Below are positions 35,695-44,107 of a stretch of 64,000 bases of DNA, piece after piece. The translations under genes were made by a program, and so were the position numbers. The notes below the pieces were generated by a model, which did not search any database, was not told the origin of the DNA, and saw only the letters and a list, made by a program, of their open reading frames with translations. The stretch is from JANMJD01 sp963828405 (lineage in GTDB: Bacteria > Actinomycetota > Acidimicrobiia > Acidimicrobiales > Ilumatobacteraceae), in NCBI GenBank assembly GCA_963828405.1, contig CAWHEG010000031.1:1984001-2048000 (forward strand), in the 5' to 3' direction. How positions within the stretch are numbered: the first letter of the stretch is position 1; each line of letters begins with the position of its first letter.

Positions 35695-37289
35695 CAGGGT
35701 GTCTCCTTGACGAGGTCGGGATGGTGGGCGGGAGGTCGGGGCACCTCGTGTCGAAGCGTGGGGAAGAGGATCACGTCCTTGATCGAGTGGGTGCCGGCGA
35801 GGAGCATCGCCACGCGGTCCATGCCCACCCCGAGCCCCCCGGTCGGGGGCATGCCGTACTCGAGGGCGCGCAGGTAGTCCTCGTCGACCGAGCCGGCCTC
35901 GAGGTTGCCGGCTTCCCTCGATCGCTGCTCGTCCTCGAAGCGGGCCCGTTGCTCGCGTGGGTCGTTGAGCTCGGTGTACCCGTTGGCGAGCTCCCGGCGG
36001 CCGGCGAACAGCTCGAACCGTTCGGTGAGGAACGGGTCGTTGCGGTCGACACGGGCAAGCGGCGAGATCTCCACCGGATGGCCGGTGACGAACGTGGGGG
36101 CGAGCAACGATGGCTCGGCCGTCGCCTCGAACAGCTCCTCGATGATCTTGCCCGTGCCCCAGCGGGGCAGGACGGCGATCCCGTGGATCGCGGCGAGCTC
36201 GCGGGCGTCGGCCAGCAGCATCGAGGGATGCACCTCGACCCCGATCGCCTCGGAGACCAGGTCGATCATCCGCGCCCGGCGGAAGGGCACGGCCAGGTCG
36301 ACCGGCGCGCCCTCGATCTCGACGATGGTGGTGCCGTTGGCGTCGGACGCCGCGGTGCGGATCAGCTCCTCGGTCACCCACATCACCTCGGTGCAGTCGG
36401 CGAACGCCCAGTAGAGCTCCATCATCGTGAACTCGGGGTTGTGGCGCGTCGAGATGCCCTCGTTGCGGAAGATCCGCCCGATCTCGTAGACCCGTTCCAT
36501 CCCGCCGACGATCAGCCGCTTGAGGTGGAGCTCGAGGGCGATCCGCAGATACAGCCGCATGTCGAGGGTGTTGTGATGGGTGGTGAACGGCCGGGCGTGG
36601 GCGCCGCCCGCCTCGACGTGGAGCACCGGTGTCTCGACTTCGATGAACCCGAGCCCGTTGAGCGTCCGTCGGAAGCTGGCGATCATCTCGTGGCGCACCT
36701 CGAAGGCCCGTCTGGCCTCGGCGTTGACGATCAGATCGGCGTAGCGCTGGCGGAACCTCGTATCGGTGTCGGTGAGACCCTTCCACTTGTCGGGAAGGGG
36801 GCGCACGGTCTTGGCGAGCAGTTCGAACCGCTCCACCCTGATCGACAGCTCACCCTTGCGGGTGGTCATCACCGTGCCGTGCGCGCCGACCCAGTCGCCG
36901 AGGTCGAGCTGGCCGAAGGAGGCGAACGCCTCGTCGCCGACGACGGCCTTGGAAACGAACAGCTGGATCTCGCCGGAACGGTCGCGCATCGTGGCGAAGA
37001 TCAGCTTGCCCTGCTCACGGATGAGCATCGCCCGGCCGGCCACGGCGACGGCGACCTCGGTCTCGACGCCGGGCACGAGCGAGCCGTGATCGGCGCGGAT
37101 CTCGGCCAGGGTGTGGGAGCGGTCGAAGCGGTAGGGGTAGGGGTTGTGGCCCGCCTCGCGCTGGGCGTCGATCTTGGCGAAACGCTTGGCCCGTTCGGCG
37201 GCCAACCCGCTCCCGGAGAGGAGCTCGGGGTCGTCGGCGGGTCCGTCGGCCTCGGCCGAACCGCCCGGGCTGCTCTGGTCGTCGCTCAC
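35694..37289 (-). CDS. lysS: Lysyl-tRNA synthetase, class II
   Basis: 531 aa. An OB-fold anticodon-binding domain lies at about residues 80-170. The class II core has motif 1 near GFIEVETPVL, motif 2 in RIFRNEGISTRHNPEFTMME and motif 3 in GGLGVGMDRVAMLL. It charges tRNA-Lys. About 45 acidic, disordered residues precede the core. It leads an operon with dapD and is divergent from the M15 peptidase gene with 90 nt between starts. Confidence 0.97.
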   Translation of the reverse strand: MSDDQSSPGGSAEADGPADDPELLSGSGLAAERAKRFAKIDAQREAGHNPYPYRFDRSHTLAEIRADHGSLVPGVETEVAVAVAGRAMLIREQGKLIFATMRDRSGEIQLFVSKAVVGDEAFASFGQLDLGDWVGAHGTVMTTRKGELSIRVERFELLAKTVRPLPDKWKGLTDTDTRFRQRYADLIVNAEARRAFEVRHEMIASFRRTLNGLGFIEVETPVLHVEAGGAHARPFTTHHNTLDMRLYLRIALELHLKRLIVGGMERVYEIGRIFRNEGISTRHNPEFTMMELYWAFADCTEVMWVTEELIRTAASDANGTTIVEIEGAPVDLAVPFRRARMIDLVSEAIGVEVHPSMLLADARELAAIHGIAVLPRWGTGKIIEELFEATAEPSLLAPTFVTGHPVEISPLARVDRNDPFLTERFELFAGRRELANGYTELNDPREQRARFEDEQRSREAGNLEAGSVDEDYLRALEYGMPPTGGLGVGMDRVAMLLAGTHSIKDVILFPTLRHEVPRPPAHHPDLVKETP

Positions 37290-37379
37290 GAATCGGACAC
37301 GCTACCGACGAGCGCGGGTGCGGCGTTGGAACAATTCGCCGCCGAGGGCGATCCGGCGACACCGGCTACGTTGTCGACC

Positions 37380-38717
37380 ATGCCAATTCGAGCTCTGCTC
37401 GTCGGCGCCCTCGTGACCCTGGGCGGGGCCACGGCCTGGGCCGACCCCGTCCCACCCGATCTCAACGAACCGGCCGGCGTCGCCACCGGGGCGACGCGGG
37501 AGACGGGGGCGCTCGACGTCGTCTCGGTCGGTCAGCTCTCCGAGCTCACGCCGAGCGCGCAACGGGCCGCGGCCCGCGCCGCGGCGGCCGCCGGCGGGGT
37601 GGCCATCCCCGGGCGTTCGGCGATGGTGCCGATGACGAGGATCACCCGCGGTCCTATCGTCGTGCAGCAGGCGCCGTCGGGGTACTTCATCCCGATGGGC
37701 TTCACCGTCCTGGCGCCCGAGGCGGCCGCCCGGCTGATGTCGTTGGAGACCTCGGCGTCGATCGCCGGTGGCGCCCTGGTGATCGGGTCGACCTCGGCCA
37801 CGATGCGCGGCGCGAAGGCCGGCGACGTGATCGAGCTGCAAGCAGCCGGGGGCCCGCTGGTCTCGTTCGTCGTCGGACGCGTCGCCGCCGACGACGAGAT
37901 CGGCGGCGCCGAACTGGTGGCCTCACCGGCCATGGCGGACGACGTGGGCCTCACCGGGGTGACCCGCTCGATCATCTGGGGCTTCGATTCGCGCGCGGCG
38001 ATCGATGCCGCCCTGGCCGCCGAGGGGCTGGTGCCCCCCGTCACGCGGATCTCCCGATCGTGGGACCCTCCGAGCCCCGATTCGGGGATCAGCCTGTCGG
38101 TGACCAAGCGGCTGCTCGGTGAGTTCGCCTTCCGACCGACGGGGACCGACCAGGTCGACCTCGCCGGTGGATGGTCCGACCTGAACATCCACCCCAGGGT
38201 GACCTTCGAGGGGGTGCCGGTGCGCGCCGCCTGTCACAACGTCGTCCACCCGGCGATCCAGGGTGCGCTGAACGAGATCGCCGCCGCCGGCCTCGCCCCG
38301 CTCGTCAACGTGGCCAACACCAACGCGGTCGGCGGTTGCTTCAATCCCCGCTACAACCGGGTGACGGGCAACCTGGGCTTCCTGTCCCGCCACGCCTGGG
38401 GTCAGGCGTTCGACATGAACGTGTCGGAGAATCCCCAGGGCGACGTGCCGAAGCTCGATTGTCGGATCGTGCGCATCTTCCGTAAGTGGGGCTTCGCCTG
38501 GGGGGGCAACTTCGTCTCCCGCGACGGCCAGCACTTCGAGTGGGTCGGCCAACGGCGTGACCAGTTGGTCTACCCCTCGACCTACTGCCCGAACATTGCC
38601 CCGGCAGCAGCGCCGCAGCGCCCAGCCGCTGCCCCGCCGGTCATCGCCGGGTCGTCGCCCTCGGAATCGGACCGGCCCGGGCTGTTCGCCGCCGACGGGT
38701 TCATTCCGGGCGGCTGA
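37380..38717 (+). CDS. Secreted M15-family D-Ala-D-Ala carboxypeptidase-like protein
   Basis: 445 aa with an N-terminal signal peptide (residues 1-22, ending near GGATAWA). The C-terminal M15/extensin-like domain carries zinc ligands in SRHAWGQAFDMN (HxxxxxxD, near residue 338) and DGQHFEW (near 384). The stretch from about 40 to 230 is not recognised. It would trim peptidoglycan stem peptides outside the membrane. The ATG at 37380 is supported by the signal peptide immediately following. Confidence 0.88.
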   Translation: MPIRALLVGALVTLGGATAWADPVPPDLNEPAGVATGATRETGALDVVSVGQLSELTPSAQRAAARAAAAAGGVAIPGRSAMVPMTRITRGPIVVQQAPSGYFIPMGFTVLAPEAAARLMSLETSASIAGGALVIGSTSATMRGAKAGDVIELQAAGGPLVSFVVGRVAADDEIGGAELVASPAMADDVGLTGVTRSIIWGFDSRAAIDAALAAEGLVPPVTRISRSWDPPSPDSGISLSVTKRLLGEFAFRPTGTDQVDLAGGWSDLNIHPRVTFEGVPVRAACHNVVHPAIQGALNEIAAAGLAPLVNVANTNAVGGCFNPRYNRVTGNLGFLSRHAWGQAFDMNVSENPQGDVPKLDCRIVRIFRKWGFAWGGNFVSRDGQHFEWVGQRRDQLVYPSTYCPNIAPAAAPQRPAAAPPVIAGSSPSESDRPGLFAADGFIPGG

Positions 38718-38789
38718 GCGCTCCCGCCGGCGCCGGAGCGCCTCGCGGCGTGAACCGGTCGGACGGGGTGGGATCGGTAGAGTCCCTGC

Positions 38790-40154
38790 GTGCCCGTACG
38801 ATTCGTGATCATCGGCGGCGGTCCAGCCGGCAACACCGCGGCCACCCACGCCGCCCGTTTGGGTGCCGAGGTCACCGTGGTGGAGCGCGACGTCATCGGT
38901 GGCGCTGCCCACCTCTGGGACTGCATTCCCTCCAAGACGATGATCGCCACCGGTGGGGCGATGAGCTTCACCCGCCGGCTGCAGGGGATGGGCCTCGAGC
39001 AGCAGGAGGCCGAGCTCGACCGGGACGCCCTCGTCGCCCGCATCGACAGCATCAAGTCCCGTCTGCAGGCGACGATCACCGGCCTGCTCGACAGCCAGGG
39101 TGTGCGCATGCTCGCCGGCACCGCCCGCTTCGTCGGCCCCAAGCAGATCGTCGTGGCCACCGTCGACGGCGAGGTTCGCCTCGACGCCGACGCCGTGCTG
39201 ATCTCGACGGGCACCCGGCCGCGGATCCCCGACTGGTGCCGCCCCGACGGTGTGCGCATCCTGACGACCCGGGAGTGCTACCCGCCTCCCGCGCTGCCCG
39301 GGAGCGTCACCGTGGTCGGCTCGGGTGTCACGGGGGTGGAGTTCGTCCACATGTTCTCGTCGCTCGGGGCCAAGGTCACACTCGTCGTCAGCCGTCAGCA
39401 GGTCCTGCCGACCAAGGATCCGGAGGTGGCGGCCGTGCTCGAGGACGACTTCCTCCGGCGCGGGGTCCGCCTGTTGAAAGGGGCCCGGGCCGAGGCGATC
39501 GAACCGGACGGCGACGTCGGCGTCGTCGTCCGCTGCGACGACGGTCGGCAGGTGCGCTCGAACCTTGCCGTCCTGGCGATCGGCTCCGTGCCGAACACCG
39601 ACGGGCTGGGACTCGAACTGGCCGGTGTCGAGATGGACAAGGGCGGCTACATCCCGATCGGTCAGCACTGCCAGTCGAACGTGAAAGACGTCTATGCCGC
39701 CGGCGATGTCAGCGGCAAGCTACCGCTGTCGTCGGTGGCGGCGATGCAGGGCCGCAAGGTCGCCGAGCACGTGATGGGCCTGCACACGCGTGCACACCGT
39801 CACCTCGACTACGACAAGGCTGCGTCGGCGATCTTCACCGAGCCCGAGATCGCCGACGTCGGGCTGGCCGAGGCCGAGGCGTTCTCGGCGGGCCGCAAGA
39901 TCCGGGTGACCAAGGTGCCGTTCTCGGCGACGCCCAAGGCGCTGATCAACGGCGACACCCGCGGGTTCGTGAAGATCATCTCCGACCCGGCGACGGGCGT
40001 GGTGCTCGGCGGATCGATCGTCGGGCGCCATGCCGCCGAGCTGATCTCGGTCATCGCCCTGGCCGTGACGGCCAACCTCAAGGTCACTGACATCGTCGAG
40101 AGCCTGCTCGTCCACCCGGCGCTCGCCGAGGCGTTGGCCGAGGCCGCCGAGTGA
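38790..40154 (+). CDS. LpdA-like NAD(P)H oxidoreductase (flavoprotein disulfide reductase family)
   Basis: 454 aa from a GTG. FAD motif IIGGGPAGNTAA, NAD(P) motif VVGSGVTGVEF and YAAGDVSG are present, with the C-terminal dimerisation domain. The active-site region reads GGAAHLWDCIPSKT: only one Cys, so the redox disulfide CxxxxC of true dihydrolipoamide dehydrogenases is absent. This pattern matches mycobacterial LpdA (Rv3303c), a quinone reductase, so that role is more likely than lipoamide oxidation. Confidence 0.9.
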   Translation: MPVRFVIIGGGPAGNTAATHAARLGAEVTVVERDVIGGAAHLWDCIPSKTMIATGGAMSFTRRLQGMGLEQQEAELDRDALVARIDSIKSRLQATITGLLDSQGVRMLAGTARFVGPKQIVVATVDGEVRLDADAVLISTGTRPRIPDWCRPDGVRILTTRECYPPPALPGSVTVVGSGVTGVEFVHMFSSLGAKVTLVVSRQQVLPTKDPEVAAVLEDDFLRRGVRLLKGARAEAIEPDGDVGVVVRCDDGRQVRSNLAVLAIGSVPNTDGLGLELAGVEMDKGGYIPIGQHCQSNVKDVYAAGDVSGKLPLSSVAAMQGRKVAEHVMGLHTRAHRHLDYDKAASAIFTEPEIADVGLAEAEAFSAGRKIRVTKVPFSATPKALINGDTRGFVKIISDPATGVVLGGSIVGRHAAELISVIALAVTANLKVTDIVESLLVHPALAEALAEAAE

Positions 40155-40294
40155 CGGCCGCGGCGTTGGCGGCGGAACTCGGACATGGGGACTCGACAAC
40201 GAGGTCGCCGTGGCGACGAGCGACGCCGACGATGTGACCCGAGTGGCGAGCCACCTCGGGCGTCGGGTGGCCATCCTGCTGGTGTAGCTGCGGC

Positions 40295-41560
40295 TCAGCT
40301 CGCCGCTGTGACCTTGGCTGGTTCAGAAACCTGGTGGTGACGGTAGCGGGGCAGGGCGAAGTGGATGACGACCGCGCCGACCGCGCAGAGGGAGCCGCCT
40401 GACCAGACTGCCGTGTTCGTCGAGGTGAGCCGAGCCGCGACGCCGGATTCGAGGTCGCCGAGGGCCGGGCCGGTCGTCCAGACGGCCATGCCGACGCCCT
40501 CCATCCGGCCGCGCATCGCGGCGGGCGTCGCCTCGATCAGCATCGATTGGCGGAAGACGCCCGAGAACATGTCCATCGCCCCGGCGACGATCAGCGCGGC
40601 GACAGCGGCCCACAGAGGCCTGACCAGGCCGAACACGACGATCGCGAGTCCCCAGGCGGCGACGAAGCCGCTGACGGCGACGCCATGTCTGCGGACGCGG
40701 ACGGACCATCCGCTGGCAGCGCTGGCGACGAACGCCCCCGCGAACGGGGCGGCGTAGAGCAGGACGGTGGCGACGCCGGAGTTGTCGTAGCGCTCGTCGA
40801 GCAGTCCGGGGAGCAGCGCTGTGGGGAAGCCGAAGACCATCGCGTTCAGGTCCTGGAGGAACGATCCGATCAGCGGCTGGTTGCCGCGCAACATCTTCAG
40901 CCCGCTGACGACCGAACGCACCGTCGACTCGACCGGGTCGTCGGGATGGGCCTCGACCGGCGGGATCCGGTTCATGCGGGTGAACACCGTCAGGCCGACG
41001 ACGTAGCTGAGCGCGTCGAGGGCGAAGGCGAGCTTGATCCCGCCGAGCGCCTTGGCCCCGCCGGCGAGGGCCGGGCCGATCAGCCACGAGCCCGAGTAGA
41101 TCAGCGACTTGATGGCGATCGCCTGGGTGAGCATCGCCGGCTCGACGATCAGCGGCACCGCCGAGCGGTTGGCCGGCGACGACACGGCCTGGGCGGCGGC
41201 GAGGACGACCGCGGCGACGTACACCGGCCAGAGGCGGGGCGTGTCGAGGAAGGCGTTGGCGATCAGGGCACTGAGGGCGACGAACCCGACGATCTCGCAG
41301 GCGATGATCAAGCGGCGTCGATCAACTCGATCGGCGATCGCCCCGCCGAGCAGCGACAGGCCGAGTCGAGGGCCCATCGTGGCCAGGCCGAGCATCGCCA
41401 CGGCAAGGTTCGACCTGGTCAGCGCATAGATCTGCAATGGCAGGGCGACATCGGTGATCCGGCTGCCGATCCCCGAGGATGCCTGGCCGACGAACAACAA
41501 CCGGAACTGCCGGTTGACCCGCAGTGGCGTGGTGTCGACCGTGATATCGCGCCAGGCCAT
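40295..41560 (-). CDS. MFS transporter (MFS_3/enterobactin exporter-like)
   Basis: 421 aa, about 12 membrane helices. The N-terminus NRQFRLLFVGQASSGIGSRI and the loop GGAIADRVDRRRLI are typical of MFS exporters of the EntS/MFS_3 type. Substrate unknown. Start at the ATG 41560 (MAWRDI); 41 further residues upstream in frame look non-coding. No obvious partner gene. Confidence 0.88.
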   Translation of the reverse strand: MAWRDITVDTTPLRVNRQFRLLFVGQASSGIGSRITDVALPLQIYALTRSNLAVAMLGLATMGPRLGLSLLGGAIADRVDRRRLIIACEIVGFVALSALIANAFLDTPRLWPVYVAAVVLAAAQAVSSPANRSAVPLIVEPAMLTQAIAIKSLIYSGSWLIGPALAGGAKALGGIKLAFALDALSYVVGLTVFTRMNRIPPVEAHPDDPVESTVRSVVSGLKMLRGNQPLIGSFLQDLNAMVFGFPTALLPGLLDERYDNSGVATVLLYAAPFAGAFVASAASGWSVRVRRHGVAVSGFVAAWGLAIVVFGLVRPLWAAVAALIVAGAMDMFSGVFRQSMLIEATPAAMRGRMEGVGMAVWTTGPALGDLESGVAARLTSTNTAVWSGGSLCAVGAVVIHFALPRYRHHQVSEPAKVTAAS

Positions 41561-41796
41561 GCTGTGCTCACGGTAGCCCCGACGGCTCGACCGGCGACGG
41601 TGATTCGGTGTCAGCCGCCGAGAACAGCTGACAGCCAACAGCTCGATGGCGATCGCCTCGGCACCGCCGTCGTGTCGGCCCACTTGCGGATCTCGGCGGC
41701 GATCGGTCCGCTTCGGTCCTACACAGGTCGGTTCGTGGGAGCCGTCAACCAGCTTTGGCGGATGCCTGAAGTCTGATGAAGTTGCAGGTCAGAGCT

Positions 41797-41824
41797 TGTT
41801 TCTGTCGTCCTACAACTGTAGGCT
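41797..41824 (+). promoter_or_regulatory. Candidate promoter for a leaderless HNH gene
   Basis: TTGTTT at 41797-41802 and TAGGCT at 41819-41824 are 16 nt apart, in a locally AT-richer patch. The GTG start of the next gene is only 6 nt after the -10, so the transcript would be leaderless, a common arrangement in actinobacteria. Confidence 0.35.
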
Positions 41825-41830
41825 GAACAT

Positions 41831-43102
41831 GTGTTCGATGGGGTCTTGGACGAGTTGCGGGCGCTTGACGAGGTGGGTCTCGCGGTGCGGTTGCAGCAGC
41901 TCGAACGGCAGCGCCGGCAGGTCGAGGCGTCGATCGCCTCGCTGGTGACGGTCGGCGCGAATCGTGGCGTGCACCTCAGCGATGGGCATGCGTCGATCCG
42001 TGGTTGGTTGAAGGCGTTGACGAATTGCTCCGATGGTGAGGCCACGCATTTCGTGCAACTCGGCCGGCTGCTGTCCGACATCCCCGAGTCCGCAACGCGG
42101 CTGCATTCGGGTGAGATAGGTGTCGCGCAGGCGTCGGAGTTGGCCCGCGCCCGGCGGAACCCGCGGTGCGGCGACCAGCTGGGTCAGATCGCCCCGTTGT
42201 TGTTGGAACACGCCGCGACATTGCCGTTCGCCGACTTCAAGTTGTGCGTGCGCCGGTGGGTGTTGATGGCCGACCCCGACGGTGCCTACAAGGAACGCGA
42301 CCGTTCGCACGAGGCTCGCGAGGCGTCGCTCCACGAGTCCGAGGACGGGGTGCATCTGCATGCCGACGGTGGGACCGGGGCGGACGCGGCGGAGATGCGC
42401 GAGATCCTGGAGCGGTTCTGTCAGGCCGAGTTCCTCACCGATTGGGATCGGGCCGTTGCCGAGTTCGGTGAGTCCGCGTCGGCGGCGAACATGGTGCGTA
42501 CTGATGCGCAGCGACGGTTTGACGCGTTGGTCGCGATCTTCCGGGCCGCCGTGTGCGCTCCACTCGATGCGCGGGTCCCGGAGCCGACGGTCAACTTCGT
42601 GGTCGATGAGGCGACGTTCGAGGAGCATCTCGCCCGGTTGATGGGTGGGGTCGGGGCCGAGCCGATCGATATCGGCTCTCGGGACCCGTTTCGCCGGCGC
42701 AGTGAGACGGTCAACGGGACGTTCGCCCATCCGGATGACATCCTGGCGGCGTCGCTGGTCGGCCATGTCCGGCGCGTGGTGTTCGATTCCGCCGGAACCG
42801 TGATCGATCTCGGTCGGCGGCGGCGATTGTTCACCGGATCAGCCCGCGACGCGGTGATGCTGCAATCCCAACGATGTCTATGGCCCGGCTGCGATCGTGT
42901 CGCCGGGCGATGCCAAGCGGATCATCTCGAACCCTGGGCCACCGACGGTGCGACCGCGCCCGCCAACGGGGCGCCGGCCTGCGCCCGCCACAACCGGATC
43001 AAGAACCGCGGGTTCACCACTCGCCGCGACCCCGACGGGCACTGGCACGTCTACCGCCCCGACGGCACCAACCTCAGCCAACCCGCACTCGCAGCGGCCT
43101 GA
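41831..43102 (+). CDS. DUF222 / HNH endonuclease domain protein
   Basis: 423 aa from a GTG. The N-terminal half is the helical DUF222 (13E12-type) domain (GWLKALTNCSDGEATHFVQL, SGEIGVAQASELARA). The C-terminal HNH domain has CLWPGCDRVAGRCQADHLEPW then NGAPACARHNRIKNRG, with the paired Cys and the catalytic His. This family is very widespread and often repeated in actinobacterial genomes; its role is unsettled, with mobile or defence roles proposed. No ribosome binding site is visible. Confidence 0.9.
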   Translation: MFDGVLDELRALDEVGLAVRLQQLERQRRQVEASIASLVTVGANRGVHLSDGHASIRGWLKALTNCSDGEATHFVQLGRLLSDIPESATRLHSGEIGVAQASELARARRNPRCGDQLGQIAPLLLEHAATLPFADFKLCVRRWVLMADPDGAYKERDRSHEAREASLHESEDGVHLHADGGTGADAAEMREILERFCQAEFLTDWDRAVAEFGESASAANMVRTDAQRRFDALVAIFRAAVCAPLDARVPEPTVNFVVDEATFEEHLARLMGGVGAEPIDIGSRDPFRRRSETVNGTFAHPDDILAASLVGHVRRVVFDSAGTVIDLGRRRRLFTGSARDAVMLQSQRCLWPGCDRVAGRCQADHLEPWATDGATAPANGAPACARHNRIKNRGFTTRRDPDGHWHVYRPDGTNLSQPALAAA

Positions 43103-43124
43103 TCGGTGTCGACGACGATCCGGG

Positions 43125-44093
43125 TCATCCGACGGGGACCAGCTGGCCGTTGAGGACGACGATGCCGGGGCCGTAGGTGGCGTCGAAGTACTCCTGCGCA
43201 CCAGGGGGAACGACCCAGACATCGATCGGAACGGTGCCGGTCAACGGATCGCCGCTCGGCGAGTAGCTGTACACATGCAGGGTGGTGCCGTTGGGAAGCA
43301 CCAGGTCGCTGTCCGGTCCCAGACCGGCCAAGACCTGGGTGGCGATCGCCTCGACCTCGGCGGCTGAACGCTCGGCTTCGGCAACGCACAGCGCGCCGGG
43401 CCAGATCTCCTTCAGGGCGGCCTCATGGCGTTCGATGTCGCCGGTGAACAGCGCCACGATGATGAACTTGTGCGGATCGTCGATCCCGCTGTCGACATCG
43501 GGGTTCAGCGACCGGTCGTAGTACCAGCCGACGTGGTCGGGTTGAGTGTCGACGTACTCGCCGATCCCGAGATTCGATCCCCGGTCAACCGGCGCGTCGG
43601 CAGCCGCGGCGAGCCAGCCCCCCTCGGGTTCGGGGCAGGGGGCGCGGAGCTCGGGCGGCCGTGGTAATCCGGCCAGGTCGGCCTCCGTGGGCGCGTGGGC
43701 ATCGGTGACCGTCAGCGTCGTCCCGTCGTAGACGCCGGTCACGATGATGGAATCGGTCCAGGTCGTACCGCCCGAGGACTGCTCGCCCTCGAAGGTGGTC
43801 CAGTCCCAGCCGATCAACGGCACGCCACCGCACTGCGGCGGCAGCCAGTCCGTCACCCCGCCGAGGCACAGTTCGGGCCCGTGCGCCGCGGACTCCACGA
43901 CCATTGCGCTCCCCCGGTACCGTCCCGACCCCGGTGGCGTGGACTCGCCAGAGGTCTCGGTCGGAGCGAGCGCAGGGACGGCAGGGGTCGAGTCCTGGGA
44001 TTCCCCACCGGTGACCGGTCCGTTCGAGCAGGCGGCAGCGACGGCGATCGAGGCGGTGGTGAGTGCTGTCCGCCAGAAACGCCGCGAGGTCAC
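43125..44093 (-). CDS. Putative lipoprotein, unknown function
   Basis: 322 aa from a GTG at 44093. The signal sequence MTSRRFWRTALTTASIAVAAACS ends in a lipobox (AAAC), so the mature protein would be lipid-anchored outside the membrane. A Pro/Ser/Thr linker follows, then an unrecognised globular region containing Cys residues (ELCLGG, PPQCGG, APCPEPEG, ALCVAEAE). It lies 14 nt after the carboxylase gene on the same strand. Confidence 0.75.
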   Translation of the reverse strand: MTSRRFWRTALTTASIAVAAACSNGPVTGGESQDSTPAVPALAPTETSGESTPPGSGRYRGSAMVVESAAHGPELCLGGVTDWLPPQCGGVPLIGWDWTTFEGEQSSGGTTWTDSIIVTGVYDGTTLTVTDAHAPTEADLAGLPRPPELRAPCPEPEGGWLAAAADAPVDRGSNLGIGEYVDTQPDHVGWYYDRSLNPDVDSGIDDPHKFIIVALFTGDIERHEAALKEIWPGALCVAEAERSAAEVEAIATQVLAGLGPDSDLVLPNGTTLHVYSYSPSGDPLTGTVPIDVWVVPPGAQEYFDATYGPGIVVLNGQLVPVG

Positions 44094-44107
44094 CGCGCCG
44101 GTGTGCC

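Noticed and set aside
35721..37379. Long open plus-strand frame opposite lysS, in frame with the M15 peptidase gene
   Set aside because: The antisense product has no domain and is His/Gly/Arg-rich, as expected from the mirror of GC-rich codons. The peptidase has its own signal peptide starting at 37380.
38790..40154. Dihydrolipoamide dehydrogenase of the pyruvate dehydrogenase complex
   Set aside because: The CxxxxC redox pair is absent and no E1 or E2 gene is nearby.
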